From NCBI GenBank assembly GCA_016801885.1, contig CM028905.1, positions 18,114,256-18,178,255 of the forward strand: a stretch of 64,000 bases of DNA, given 5' to 3'. The stretch's first letter is position 1, and each line of letters opens with the position of its first letter. The notes beneath the pieces are model-generated. The model was not told the DNA's origin and did not search any database. It saw only the letters and a list, made by a program, of their open reading frames with translations. Position numbers and translations under genes: made by a program. Below, in pieces: positions 32,111 through 41,279 of this stretch. The stretch comes from Toxotes chatareus (Eukaryota; Chordata; Actinopteri; Toxotidae).

Positions 32111-33634
32111 AAAAGAGAAGCATGTCTACATTTCATAGTTTTTCTCTTTTCTTTTTTTTTCAAGGTTAGAATTTATTGTTCCACCTGGCCAACAAAGTAT
32201 TGTTTTCCCTTTCAGGTTTTGGTGAAGATGCAAAATTAGAGCCTAGAAAAATTGTTCTACACACTCTGATCTTGTCACTCCCAACAACAAAACACCAAGC
32301 TCAGCACAGCAGAGACTCCGGTGTGATGGTAACAGCTTCTCCCCTGTGGGAACCTCGATTCAGAGCCCACAGGTGGATGCGGCTGTGGACTGGGGGGGGG
32401 CTGTAGCAGCAGCAAGTGATTGCTGCAGGTGCAGCAGCAGGCCTGACGGGCAAAGAGCAGAGCAAAGCACTGACAAGTTAAATAGACTGTCCCATTGCAC
32501 ATGTTATATGGCCATCCAGGCATCATCTACCCTCTGATCCACTGTATGTGTCCATTTAATGTAGCTAACCTAGATCGGAAATGCTAATGTGCTGCTCACA
32601 TAAAAAAAAAAAAAAAAGAAAAAAATTCAAACACACCAGATCTTGCTCACATGCAGTGTTGAAAGGGCTTTAAAGTGACAGCGTTTTAAAATATTAATAA
32701 GAGTTCCAAACGAATTATCATACATTAGTTAAATTGCTGTAAAAAAAAATGGTTAGACCATGGTTGTCACTAACAGGAACAGTACTGAGAAACTTTAAAT
32801 AGTACATCCACATTCATCTTTATTATTTAACTTCCTCGCAAAGTCTTTGGTGAGGATGATGGAATGATGCAAATCCATGTACACTGCCCTTTTTCCATTT
32901 TGTGCCATAAAGCAATCTGCCAGTGCCACAAAGCATAGACGTGTACTTTAAAAAAAGTTGACCTGGTGGTACATAATGTACGGTATCTTGGAGAACTTGC
33001 TGTACTGTAATATAATCAGGTGCTAAATTATTCATCTTAAAATGTAGAACTTACTGTAACTTACATTCAAGTTAGATCACATCTAACGTACAACTAAACT
33101 CTGAACTTCAACTTCTACTTGAACTTTAACTTCTTCTCCATCCTAAGTGTACATCTAGGATGTGTAGATAAACCAGTTTCAGGCTGTATGTGAGCACTGC
33201 CAACTTTAACTGCTTTCCAAGAGCAGACCTTGGTCTGTGCATCACATGTATGCAGCACATTTTGGTGATGATTATGTTTTCTGACTCGCTGACTCTTCTA
33301 CCAACATGGAAACTGGTTTCTGCTCCTGCATTCAAAACAATTGAAACTGATCTGTGTGATGAACCGGCTCACGTTTAGGTCACCTTTAACCACTCAGAAT
33401 GACCTGAGGGGCTTTACAGTGAAAGAATGATAAATGTCTTGTCATTTGGGCAGTCACTCTCTTTATTTTCTGACAGGACTCTCCTCTGTAACATGCTCCC
33501 CTGTTTGAACATCTTCACATGCCCTGAGAGATCAGCACTGTCCATCCTGATGGCACGCAAGTGTGGTGGGTTGTGAATGTCTGCATGTCTGAGGCTGAAC
33601 TCTTAAATCTGTCTGTTTTCAGCCAAGCTGGACC
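32111..33634. other. Noncoding DNA, no recognised element
   Basis: Contains a G9 run at 32392-32400 followed by a CAGCAGCAA / GCAGCAGCAGG-rich segment to 32441, A-runs at about 32602-32616, and otherwise mixed sequence. No coding exon or known repeat recognised. Confidence 0.5.
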
Positions 33635-33679
33635 AAAAAAAAAAAAAAAAATCCAGCTGCCCCCCCACCCTCCCCGCCC
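33635..33679. repeat. A17 run plus C-rich tract (quadruplex-prone on minus strand)
   Basis: A17 (33635-33651) is followed by C-runs of 7, 3, 4 and 3 (33660-33666, 33668-33670, 33672-33675, 33677-33679) with 1-nt spacers. The minus strand fits a compact G-quadruplex pattern and the plus strand an i-motif. Confidence 0.85.
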
Positions 33680-33949
33680 AGCACCTTGGCCATTTTAACC
33701 AACCGAGAACAAGATCCGAACAGAAGCACGGACCACAACGTGCACAATCACAGATGGCAGAAAAAGTTTGAAGCAATGAAATTGACAAGGCAAACCCATT
33801 CCCCCTGTCAAATCAGACATGATTTGATTTCATGCTTCCCACAAAGAGAAAGAATTCAAAAGGTCAACCATGTTTTCTACCAAGAGAAGGCATTTCCATA
33901 GAGACTCTGACACAAACCCTTTCCACTGCATAGGTTAACAGAAAATAGG
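33680..33949. other. Noncoding DNA, no recognised element
   Basis: Repeat-free and balanced composition. It may belong to the regulatory-looking territory that follows, but no motif cluster is evident. Confidence 0.4.
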
Positions 33950-34190
33950 AGTTATTTCACTTGAGGCAATGCATAATAAGAAACTCTCTCGTTGTGCAAA
34001 GTAATCACTTTTCCACCAGCAAGTCTGGCACACTGTCTCGTTATACACGCGCCATATTGTGTAGAAATAACCTGTTTCTCATTAGCGTACTGGGAAATGC
34101 CACGGTTGGGCTTTGCTGATACATTTGCTCTCTCTTTAGTTGAAAGCCTTGGGCGAGGAGCACAGTGGCAGCACACAGCTCCCCAGCTAA
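33950..34190. other. Candidate conserved noncoding block
   Basis: Repeat-free 240 bp with balanced composition and CpGs (CACGCGCCATATTGTG at 34047-34062, CTCATTAGCGTACTGGG at 34078-34094). It is bounded sharply by an A21 homopolymer at 34194. Overlapping plus and minus open frames of 67-79 codons exist but lack any family feature. Not tested for conservation. Confidence 0.28.
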
Positions 34191-34193
34191 ATT

Positions 34194-34214
34194 AAAAAAA
34201 AAAAAAAAAAAAAA
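34194..34214. repeat. A21 homopolymer
   Basis: An uninterrupted run of about 21 A on the plus strand. Confidence 0.95.
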
Positions 34215-34370
34215 GATGCTGAGGATAAAAACAACAATGATGAACAGCACTATTTTACTGACTCTTATCCATATATGCACTTAAGAGTAAGGAAAGAGTC
34301 TATAACTCATGATGCTTTGTGTGGATAAAACACACAAAACTGATGAAACCCACGGTCGACCATCCTCTTG

Positions 34371-34395
34371 ATGAGATTAGCCCAGTTTTCATCAC
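34371..34395 (+). promoter_or_regulatory. Recurrent GGATTAGCCC motif, copy 1
   Basis: ATGAGATTAGCCCAGTTTTC. One base off the GGATTA core (GAGATTA), otherwise matching copy 2 over GATTAGCCCAGTTTT. Confidence 0.35.
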
Positions 34396-34575
34396 CCAGC
34401 TGTTGTGACGCTCCCCAGACAATCCCAGAGAAGTCTTAACCGGCCCTATCCCAAGCATCTACCCTATGCAGCTTCATTTCTTTGCCATTAAAAGAATATT
34501 TTCTCTGTGGTTTCATACTGACACAGTATGATAGTATTGACATCTAACATCTTTGAAGTCAAACTGTGAGTCTCT

Positions 34576-34600
34576 GCTGATGGGATTAGCCCAGTTTTGA
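34576..34600 (+). promoter_or_regulatory. Recurrent GGATTAGCCC motif, copy 2
   Basis: GATGGGATTAGCCCAGTTTT, about 205 bp after copy 1. GGATTA (TAATCC on the other strand) is the core bound by OTX/PITX/CRX-type homeodomains. Confidence 0.4.
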
Positions 34601-34805
34601 TTATTGTGAATTTAATTTCTTCTTCTTCTTCTTTTTTTCATTACAGTAAATGCATTATTGAGACCTTTATTCTGTTCTGAGAAGATCTGCTGAGCATGCA
34701 TGTTCTTTCCCAGCTGTGCCTCACACATTCATGCAGTAAACAGTCACCCATGGGAGCTGCAGAGAACTACTGTCTTCCACTGTTGGCAACTGAGCACCAC
34801 CACTG

Positions 34806-34806
<1 letters not shown>

Positions 34807-34852
<46 letters not shown>
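34807..34852. repeat. (TAT)15 trinucleotide microsatellite
   Basis: A pure 46-bp TAT/ATT repeat, the longest trinucleotide tract in the window. All poly-Asn/Ile/Tyr frames here derive from it. Confidence 0.97.
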
Positions 34853-36059
34853 CATTGTTCTTTCTGTCTCCAAATGTGGACTTATAATGGTTGTGTTATA
34901 TCTACTGTAAACCAGACTCACTCCTGAATTGCTTCTGCTCACAGTTTTTTCCTTGTCTTTTTTCTATTTTTGTTTTGGGTTTTTTTTGTTTTGTTTTTAC
35001 CCTTTTGCTCCTTACAGAGCTCTACAGGACTGTGAACCTGAGGGACCTTTAAGGATCAGATTTTTAAAGGGGAAGGCTAAAGCAAACTGTTTCTATTAAC
35101 TGTGGCCATCATTTCTTTTGGTTATTTTAACACTGTACTCACAAGCTAACTGCTAAGATGTAAGAACAGGCCACATTCTGATATCGATGCCTCTTTTTAT
35201 TCAGTGTAAGTTAACGTGAGGTCGGAGCACATCACTAAACTCTGAGCGCTCCTCTGCAGCAGCCAATGGAAAAGGCATCATTGGGCTTAATTACATGCCT
35301 CTGGATCTCTTAACCAAACTACTTCATCTGTACATGGCTCCTTCATTCTCTTCGTGAAACAAAACCAACCTGCCAAATGTAGCTCTTCTATAGTCTTTTT
35401 TTCGTCCACTTGCTAAGAGAGTTAATAAGATGTAAAAATCAGTTCTGACAAAATCTACTTAATTAAATTTGTTAAACATGTAATAATATGTGAAGAAATT
35501 TATTCATCTCATTTTAGCAAATTACATCAAGTCAGTTTCTGCTAACCCCAAATGGCATTTCAGCACTTCCAATAAACAATAGGGTCTAAAACAACCAGTG
35601 GTGCACCTACAGATCCTGTAGACTTCTGGTGCATACCTAGTTGTAAACAAACCAGTGGTTCAGTTATAGTCAACATATTGGGCAAGTACTGCCATAGTTT
35701 TGAAGTAGCTCTGAAATTGTGGTGGATGTTTGCAACATACAGTTTGGAAATAAATAACTGTGACTATTTATTCCCCACTGGGACTTTGTTGTTGACAGAT
35801 CCCTGCAATTAACTTTGTGAGTGCAATGCTAATTTTACTGAAAGGAACAATGGCCAAGACTATGAAATGTGGTTGTAATAAAGAAGACAAATGCTGCTGC
35901 GAAAATATTATAAAAACCTGACAAAAAAGCTTTCAAAAAAAATTCTCCTATGTGATCATGGCCTGAGGCTACAGCTGCCCCTATTGGCATTTCACATGAC
36001 CTTTTGAATGAGTGTCACTGGGAGAACATTGCCTGTGGTAATTTATAATGCTGACTTTT
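34853..36059. other. Noncoding DNA, no recognised element
   Basis: T-rich at 34945-35000, otherwise mixed. 35220-35330 is repeat-free with GGGCTTAATTACATGCC (35284-35300), a homeobox-like word in mixed context. A CTACAG/CTGTAG pair with 3-nt spacer lies near 35610. Confidence 0.45.
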
Positions 36060-36320
36060 ATGACTTTACACGATTACCGATGTCTTCTCGGCTGTGTCAC
36101 ACACCCACGCCGGCACTTGGAGAGAAAATTGACAGAACTCCCTAAAACTGTCAGCGTCAAAAGTGATAAAAGCTAAAGTAGCGCTCCTACCTGTAACGCT
36201 GACAGATACGTTTATGTTTTACAACGCGGAAGTTAGACTGTCAAGAGTTTCTGCTCTTGTGGAATTAGTGCCTTCACAATGTGGTAAACTCGCCAGAACT
36301 TGACAGCGAGAATACCCCAG
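36060..36320. promoter_or_regulatory. TGACAG motif cluster, putative enhancer core
   Basis: Five copies of TGACAG or its complement CTGTCA lie at 36130-36135, 36148-36153, 36200-36205, 36238-36243 and 36301-36306. TGACAG is the core bound by TALE homeodomain proteins of the MEIS/PREP/TGIF type. Two of the sites sit in a perfect inverted repeat, CTGTCAGCGT (36148-36157) and ACGCTGACAG (36196-36205). GCGGAAGT (36226-36233) is an ETS-like word. The block is repeat-free. Function is inferred from motif density alone. Confidence 0.4.
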
Positions 36321-36697
36321 TGAAGCAGTGGAGTGAGAACAGTTTTACATTAATAAAGTGTATTTTGACATTTCTAAAGGCAAAGTGAAAGAGTTCAACT
36401 GTTCCTCAAGTTCTGACATTACCTTTTTTATTTCTTTTTTAACATGGAAAACTGACATCCAGGGATAAGTGAGACAGCCACTTCATACAAGCCTACTTCT
36501 GAAGTCAAAGTGCTACTTGACACTCTTGACACACACCTGTGCAACGCGAGCAATATTAACCAGACACTCGAGTAAAGCAGTCGCAGTTATAGCCAGTGGT
36601 CGACCCCTGTAGCTCCAAAAAGCCCTCCTTTTCTGGAAGCAGGAAAAACAGGAAGTTTTCACCCTTCGCAAAATTAAAGCCACAGTGTCTTCGCTGG
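36321..36697. other. Noncoding DNA, no recognised element
   Basis: Mixed sequence with no repeat or coding signature. Confidence 0.45.
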
Positions 36698-36720
36698 GCT
36701 GGGATTAACCCACTTTCAAC
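36698..36720 (+). promoter_or_regulatory. Recurrent GGATTAxCCC motif, copy 3
   Basis: GCTGGGATTAACCCACTTTC. It keeps the GGGATTA core and the CCCACTTT half seen in copy 4, with one substitution (AACCC for AGCCC). Confidence 0.35.
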
Positions 36721-36823
36721 CATGCAGTAAAGTCACAGAGCCACCAGACTCCATACTGGAGTGTGAACTGGACTGACATCTTTGCCTCAATGTCTGCTTT
36801 TTAGAACTAAAGGGAAACTGACA

Positions 36824-36862
36824 ATGCATAGTATCCATTTTCGCATACTATGCATAGTACGC
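36824..36862. other. ATGCATAGTA direct repeat with 14-bp palindrome
   Basis: ATGCATAGTA occurs at 36824-36833 and 36850-36859. The second copy lies in a perfect palindrome TACTATGCATAGTA (36846-36859). Similar TACTATGCATAGTA words occur in fish non-autonomous elements, so this may be an element end. Confidence 0.7.
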
Positions 36863-36930
36863 AAGAGTGCGATCTAGCACCGACTGAGTCAGTTGGTCTT
36901 TGTCAGTCACGTGTTTATTGTCAGTGAAGG

Positions 36931-37637
36931 CACCATTTTGGAGGTATTGTTCACAGTGAGAGGTACAGTGAAAGTAGTAGCAAAGAGCTTACCTTACATT
37001 TATGCTCTTTGGTAGCAGGGAAAGCAGTCAAACTGACAAAAGAGTAGCAAAGTGAGAAAATATACAGATACAAACTTAGCAAGGACGCCAGAGACCATTA
37101 TTTGGATGAATTGTCCTCTATTAACAACTTTTATCCACACGACCTGACTGCAAAAAGTTGAGTACTTCCTCTCCAATGCTGCCTCTAACCTTGTACTTCT
37201 TGTTTACTGTATAAGTGCGTATACCTGTGAACAGTTCCAAAACTATAAATCCCTCGAGGCCTATGGACATTTTACCAATGGCTGGGCTCAGTATGTGTTT
37301 ACATTTTGACTGACAATACAGTCCTAACAGCAAAGGCAGGCTGGCTGTAATCAGGGAAAGTTGAGCTTAGCAAAGCAGCCTTAATTTGCATTAAATTTTC
37401 CTGACATTGTCAGCCTGTAATGATGATGGTCATGTTATATCTTATGCCTGTACATGGTTTGATCTGTTAAAACAGGATGCACAAATGATCTTATCCTTCC
37501 CCATTTTCATATAACATCTTTATATATAACATCATATACTTTACAAGACAGAAAACAGGCACATTTAGTAACACTACTGAAAATGCTCCAAGCTGAAAAC
37601 AGAATGGCCTTGGCCACAGAATACCTCCAAAATGGTG
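36931..37637. mobile_element. Region bounded by an 18-bp perfect inverted repeat, possible element
   Basis: CACCATTTTGGAGGTATT (36931-36948) has its exact reverse complement at 37620-37637. About 670 bp of non-coding sequence separates the arms. No further pairing extends from the arms and no target duplication is clear, so a transposon with terminal inverted repeats is possible but unproven. Confidence 0.35.
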
Positions 37638-38127
37638 CTTAAGCCAAAATGTACTTAGAACCAGTGGGTGGTTTGTATTAACCAACCGCATCAACACAGC
37701 TGTTTGCAGAGTTCTTTTATTTACTTAACTGAAAACTGTCAAGTTATTTCATTTGAGTTTTAGAACCCCTGATCCTCTGAAGTTCAATATGACAATATGG
37801 ATTGCCAGAGTGAGCACTGACTTAAAACTGCTTTTTGAAAACAGCTTTTGAAATTGAAAGCTGCTTCCAACTGAACCTGTTCAGACACAAAGTTCATCCT
37901 GATCCCATTACTGATTTTGACTCATTTAACAAATTCCAATTGTGCAAACAACCTTGCATTGCAGGTTATACAAACGTCTTGCAGCTGTGGACACATGCAG
38001 GAACATCCTTAGTGTATCAGTGACTATGCTCTAATCTGCTGCTATTTTAATATCCAGAGTATTTATGTTTAAAACCATCTAACATCACAAAGCTCTGGCT
38101 GATTTGTGCCACTTGACACCTCTCACA
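37638..38127. other. Noncoding DNA, no recognised element
   Basis: Mixed, somewhat AT-rich sequence with no repeat or coding signature. Confidence 0.45.
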
Positions 38128-38155
38128 GCGTTGGGATTAGCCCACTTTTCTTCAC
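38128..38155 (+). promoter_or_regulatory. Recurrent GGATTAGCCC motif, copy 4
   Basis: GTTGGGATTAGCCCACTTTT followed by CTTCAC. It matches copy 2 (GGGATTAGCCCA, TTTT) and copy 3 (CCCACTTT). Confidence 0.4.
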
Positions 38156-38278
38156 AATGCTGTCAGGACCACAGGGAAGTGACATGCGCAATATTCCCCT
38201 GTCGCTCTCTTCATGGGAACACAAAAATGAGCAAGAATCCCCCCTAAAGAGATCTCCTCCTCCTTCTTCCCCTCTTCA

Positions 38279-38298
38279 CCCCCCCTCCCTCCCTCCCT
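38279..38298 (-). other. C-rich (CCCT)n tract, potential quadruplex on minus strand
   Basis: C-runs of about 7, 3, 3 and 3 with 1-nt T spacers give a compact G-quadruplex pattern on the minus strand. Confidence 0.75.
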
Positions 38299-38299
38299 A

Positions 38300-39514
38300 A
38301 TATGTACACCCCAGCATCCCAGTACACTGACTCCTCTCCGGTTAATTCACTCCTGGGCCCTTTCTGTAATGCGGCCCTTTGTAAGAGAAAACACTCTTTG
38401 TGAGCAAGAGACACCTTTTGGATCCGAGATACAAAACACTTCATTTTTCTTCTTGTCTTCTCCCTTTGCTTCCTCTGCTTCTCTAATCACTCTTTGCCAT
38501 TCTCTGCCTCTTCCCTTTTCTCTTTCTCCATATGCTTCTTTGAGAGCGATAGAGCAGAGCTTCTCGGCTTGTGCAGGTTTTTCTGATTTTCCTGGAGCCC
38601 TTTTGATATGGAAATTAAATGACTCCACTCAATGTCAGAAGAGCTGAGGCACAATCCCAGAGTTAGTGGTTCCGGCATTTTTTTATTTTTTTATTTTTTT
38701 TAAAAGAAAAAAAAAAGCTCCTTTGCTTCAGCAAAACATTGTCAAGAGAGAGGGAGAGAAAAGACACAATCACAGTCACACGATTATAGCTAGGCATTTT
38801 GCTGAGCATTATTGAATTTGATATGTCCACTCACACAAAGGGAACGTCTTCAAGTAAACGCCTCGGGGAGCGAGTTTTCTATAAATGCCAGTTTGTTTCT
38901 AAGTTGCTTTGCTGTAGTTTCCCCGGGGCAAATTCAGCTCACTCACCTGAAAAGTGACACACTATAAAGAATAAAACAGAAATACTGCAGCCCTAATGAG
39001 CTCGTCTGAACAGGACTGTTTGAAACTTTGCGTGTTTGTTTAACATTTCAGAGCTAAACCCTCCTTCAGTGACAGTGACAGCGGATAAAAGAAAATGACA
39101 CACTTATTAAACCTTTATCCCAAGAAACAAAGGCCCCGATGGCTCTAAACACAGATCTAATGTAACATATTGCAGCAAACTGAGAGCATCACACACGGTC
39201 CAAACTTTGTAATCACTGACAGCCATTGTGGCAAATTTCAGCTGATGAAACGTATTTGACCTCTGGGCGTTCCTTGTTGAGGTAATGAAATTCTGAAATA
39301 AAGCCAGACCATCAGGGAACCGCCTTAATTTCCCTGTTCAGTTTAAGGTCTTAACTTTAACCTTCCCTGCTGCTCTATTTTATTACTGAACACATTATAA
39401 CTCTGGGATATGATGACACAGATCAGCGGAGTCCTAGAACTATATGGGACTCGGTGCAGGGAAAGTACGTCTGGAGCCATGTTCTATTTTAGTGCAACGC
39501 AAGACTTTATGTGC
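38300..39514. other. Noncoding DNA, partly pyrimidine-rich; regulatory-looking centre
   Basis: 38430-38540 is pyrimidine-rich. A T/A low-complexity run lies at 38678-38717. 38718-39300 is repeat-free with CpGs (for example 38860-38875) and ends in mixed sequence. No exon recognised. Confidence 0.4.
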
Positions 39515-39722
39515 AAGTCTGGATTTCCAACTGGGCAAAGTGGGCGGCTCTGGCAGCCCCAGAAGTCCAGGGTCCTCAAAAAGATCCTGGCTTTATTGCA
39601 TGTCAACTGGTTACTGCTAATTTAATTGAAACTTGTTGGAAATTTGCAGCACTAAAGCACAGAAGGTCCATTTGTCAGAGTGTATCTTTGATGATTTTGT
39701 TATGTTGAACATCTCTAAATGA
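39515..39722 (+). repeat. Tandem duplication, unit 1 (208 bp)
   Basis: From AAGTCTGGATTTCCAACTGG to CATCTCTAAATGA. It is repeated immediately at 39723. A 7-bp-longer segment (CTGGGCAAAGTGGGCGGCTC) distinguishes it from unit 2. From 39561 on the two units appear identical for about 160 bp. Confidence 0.95.
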
Positions 39723-39923
39723 AAGTCTGGATTTCCAACTGGCAAAGTCTCTGGCAGCCCCAGAAGTCCAGGGTCCTCAAAAAGATCCTGGCTTTATTGC
39801 ATGTCAACTGGTTACTGCTAATTTAATTGAAACTTGTTGGAAATTTGCAGCACTAAAGCACAGAAGGTCCATTTGTCAGAGTGTATCTTTGATGATTTTG
39901 TTATGTTGAACATCTCTAAATGA
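39723..39923 (+). repeat. Tandem duplication, unit 2 (201 bp)
   Basis: Directly follows unit 1. It is shorter by 7 bp at CTGGCAAAGTCTCTGG and otherwise apparently identical to unit 1. The near-identity means either a very recent duplication or two haplotypes joined in the assembly. Confidence 0.95.
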
Positions 39924-40727
39924 ATGTTTTAAATCAAATTACCATGCAGCAAATTGAAGGTCAGGCCTCAAAAACTGTGATTGGTCAGCTCAGACCAGAG
40001 GTCGACTGATACTGTTACTGATTATTAATAATCAAGGGGACCAATAATTGATATTTGGAACCGACACACATTTACAGTAAAAATGAAAAATCTCGTTCTA
40101 ATTTAGAATAACACAAACTCAGACAGAAAACTTTGTTGAAATGCCTTTAAGGTTATGTTTAATTAAAAGAGAACTTTTTAACATTATCTTAAAACAAAAA
40201 AAGAGCAGGGAGCTCCCAGCAGCACGTCTTAGAAAACTCACTGAAGATAAATATAGATTAATAAATAAATAAATGAACAAAATAGCTTTATGTATTGCAG
40301 ACTGCGTTCCCTGCTGTTGGCTGAGTGTAACACTCCCATACTGCACTTTTAGACTTTTCTTTATTGCATCCATCTGCAGTAAGGGTTTTAGAGGAAGACA
40401 GAAAGAGAGAGAGAGAGTGAGTGATAAAAGTGTGGCCGTAGGCTGACATATGCTTAACGCACAATTATGCTTCATTTATTACAGCAAAACAGCTTTGGAA
40501 ACCCTTTTGTTTATTTAAATGTAAAATATTAACAACATGTGATAGCAGGGAACTCATTCAAAACTAGGCTACTTCATTACTAATGATTACTATAGCTGAA
40601 TACAATAGCATAGCAATTGCAATAGTACAATAGCAATAGAAGTCAGATGCAGGTCCATTATGTCTAAAGTGTCTAATAACAATATCCTGCACCTCTCTCC
40701 AAGAAACAGGGTCAGAGGCAGCTTAAA

Positions 40728-40889
40728 ACATCCCAAAAACATGCAGGTTAATTGGCTAGTCTACATTGCCTCTAGGCATGAGTGTGTGGTTGTCTGTGTG
40801 TGTCGGTCCTATGATTGACTGGCAACATAGGCTCCAGCTCCCCCACGACCCTGATGGATCAAGCGGTATAGAAAATGGATGGATGGATA
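40728..40889 (+). mobile_element. 5'-truncated SINE/LINE-tail copy ending in (GGAT)n
   Basis: CCCAAAAACATGCAGGTTAA TTGG, then GTGTGTGGTTGTCTGTGTG, GATTGACTGGCAACATAGG, CTCCAGCTCCCCCACGACCC and AAGCGGTATAGAAAATGG, ending GGATGGATGG. This is the most readable copy here of the very common teleost repeat whose tail matches L2/Rex-type LINE 3' ends. Better preserved than the copy at 4590-4868, so probably younger. Confidence 0.8.
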
Positions 40890-41180
40890 TCTTGGTGTAG
40901 TTAACTGTAGATCACTGCCACAGGGGGCATTATTCAGGCATTTTCAGTGTAACTGGGAAACAGTTCATAAGGTCGTGTTGTTTATTGTAACTTCTGGAAT
41001 ATGTACTGCCTTACCTTTGAAACACAGCTCTGCTCCCCCACCAGAGCTGCTCCAGCCTGCAGATGTGTTCCTCTGTGCCCGTCTGTGGTGTTGACAGGCT
41101 ATTACTAGTGATGTGTAACCAATCAGAATGTGCTGCGTGAGGGGGACAATGCTGAAGACTACAGAGTGGTGAGTACAGTG

Positions 41181-41213
41181 ACAGAGAGAGAGACAGAGAG
41201 AGACAGAGAGAGA
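41181..41213. repeat. (GA)n / (GACA)n microsatellite
   Basis: Imperfect GA repeat with regular ACA interruptions, 33 bp. Confidence 0.9.
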
Positions 41214-41279
41214 AAACTGCAGTAAACTACAATAAAAAGCAGATAATTATAAAAATACCGACCTGATAATCAGTCTACC

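Larger units (their letters stand above)
40000..41279. mobile_element. Putative non-autonomous DNA transposon with GGTCGACTGAT-type ends
   Basis: The left end GGTCGACTGATACTG (40000-40014) is mirrored by ATCAGTCTACC (41269-41279, reverse complement GGTAGACTGAT, 10 of 11). Inside the ends, ATTATTAATAATCAAGG, GATATTTGG and AAATACCGACCTGATAATC recall the fish repeats that begin GGTCGACCGATATATCGG. The interior is non-coding. It contains a LINE-tailed insertion (40728-40889), ATAAATAAATAAATGAAC at 40259-40276 and a GA repeat near the right end. Target-site duplication is not clear. Class unknown. Confidence 0.5.

Noticed and set aside
34696..34942. Poly-Asn / poly-Ile / poly-Tyr frames
   Set aside because: Translation of the (TAT)15 microsatellite in different frames and strands.
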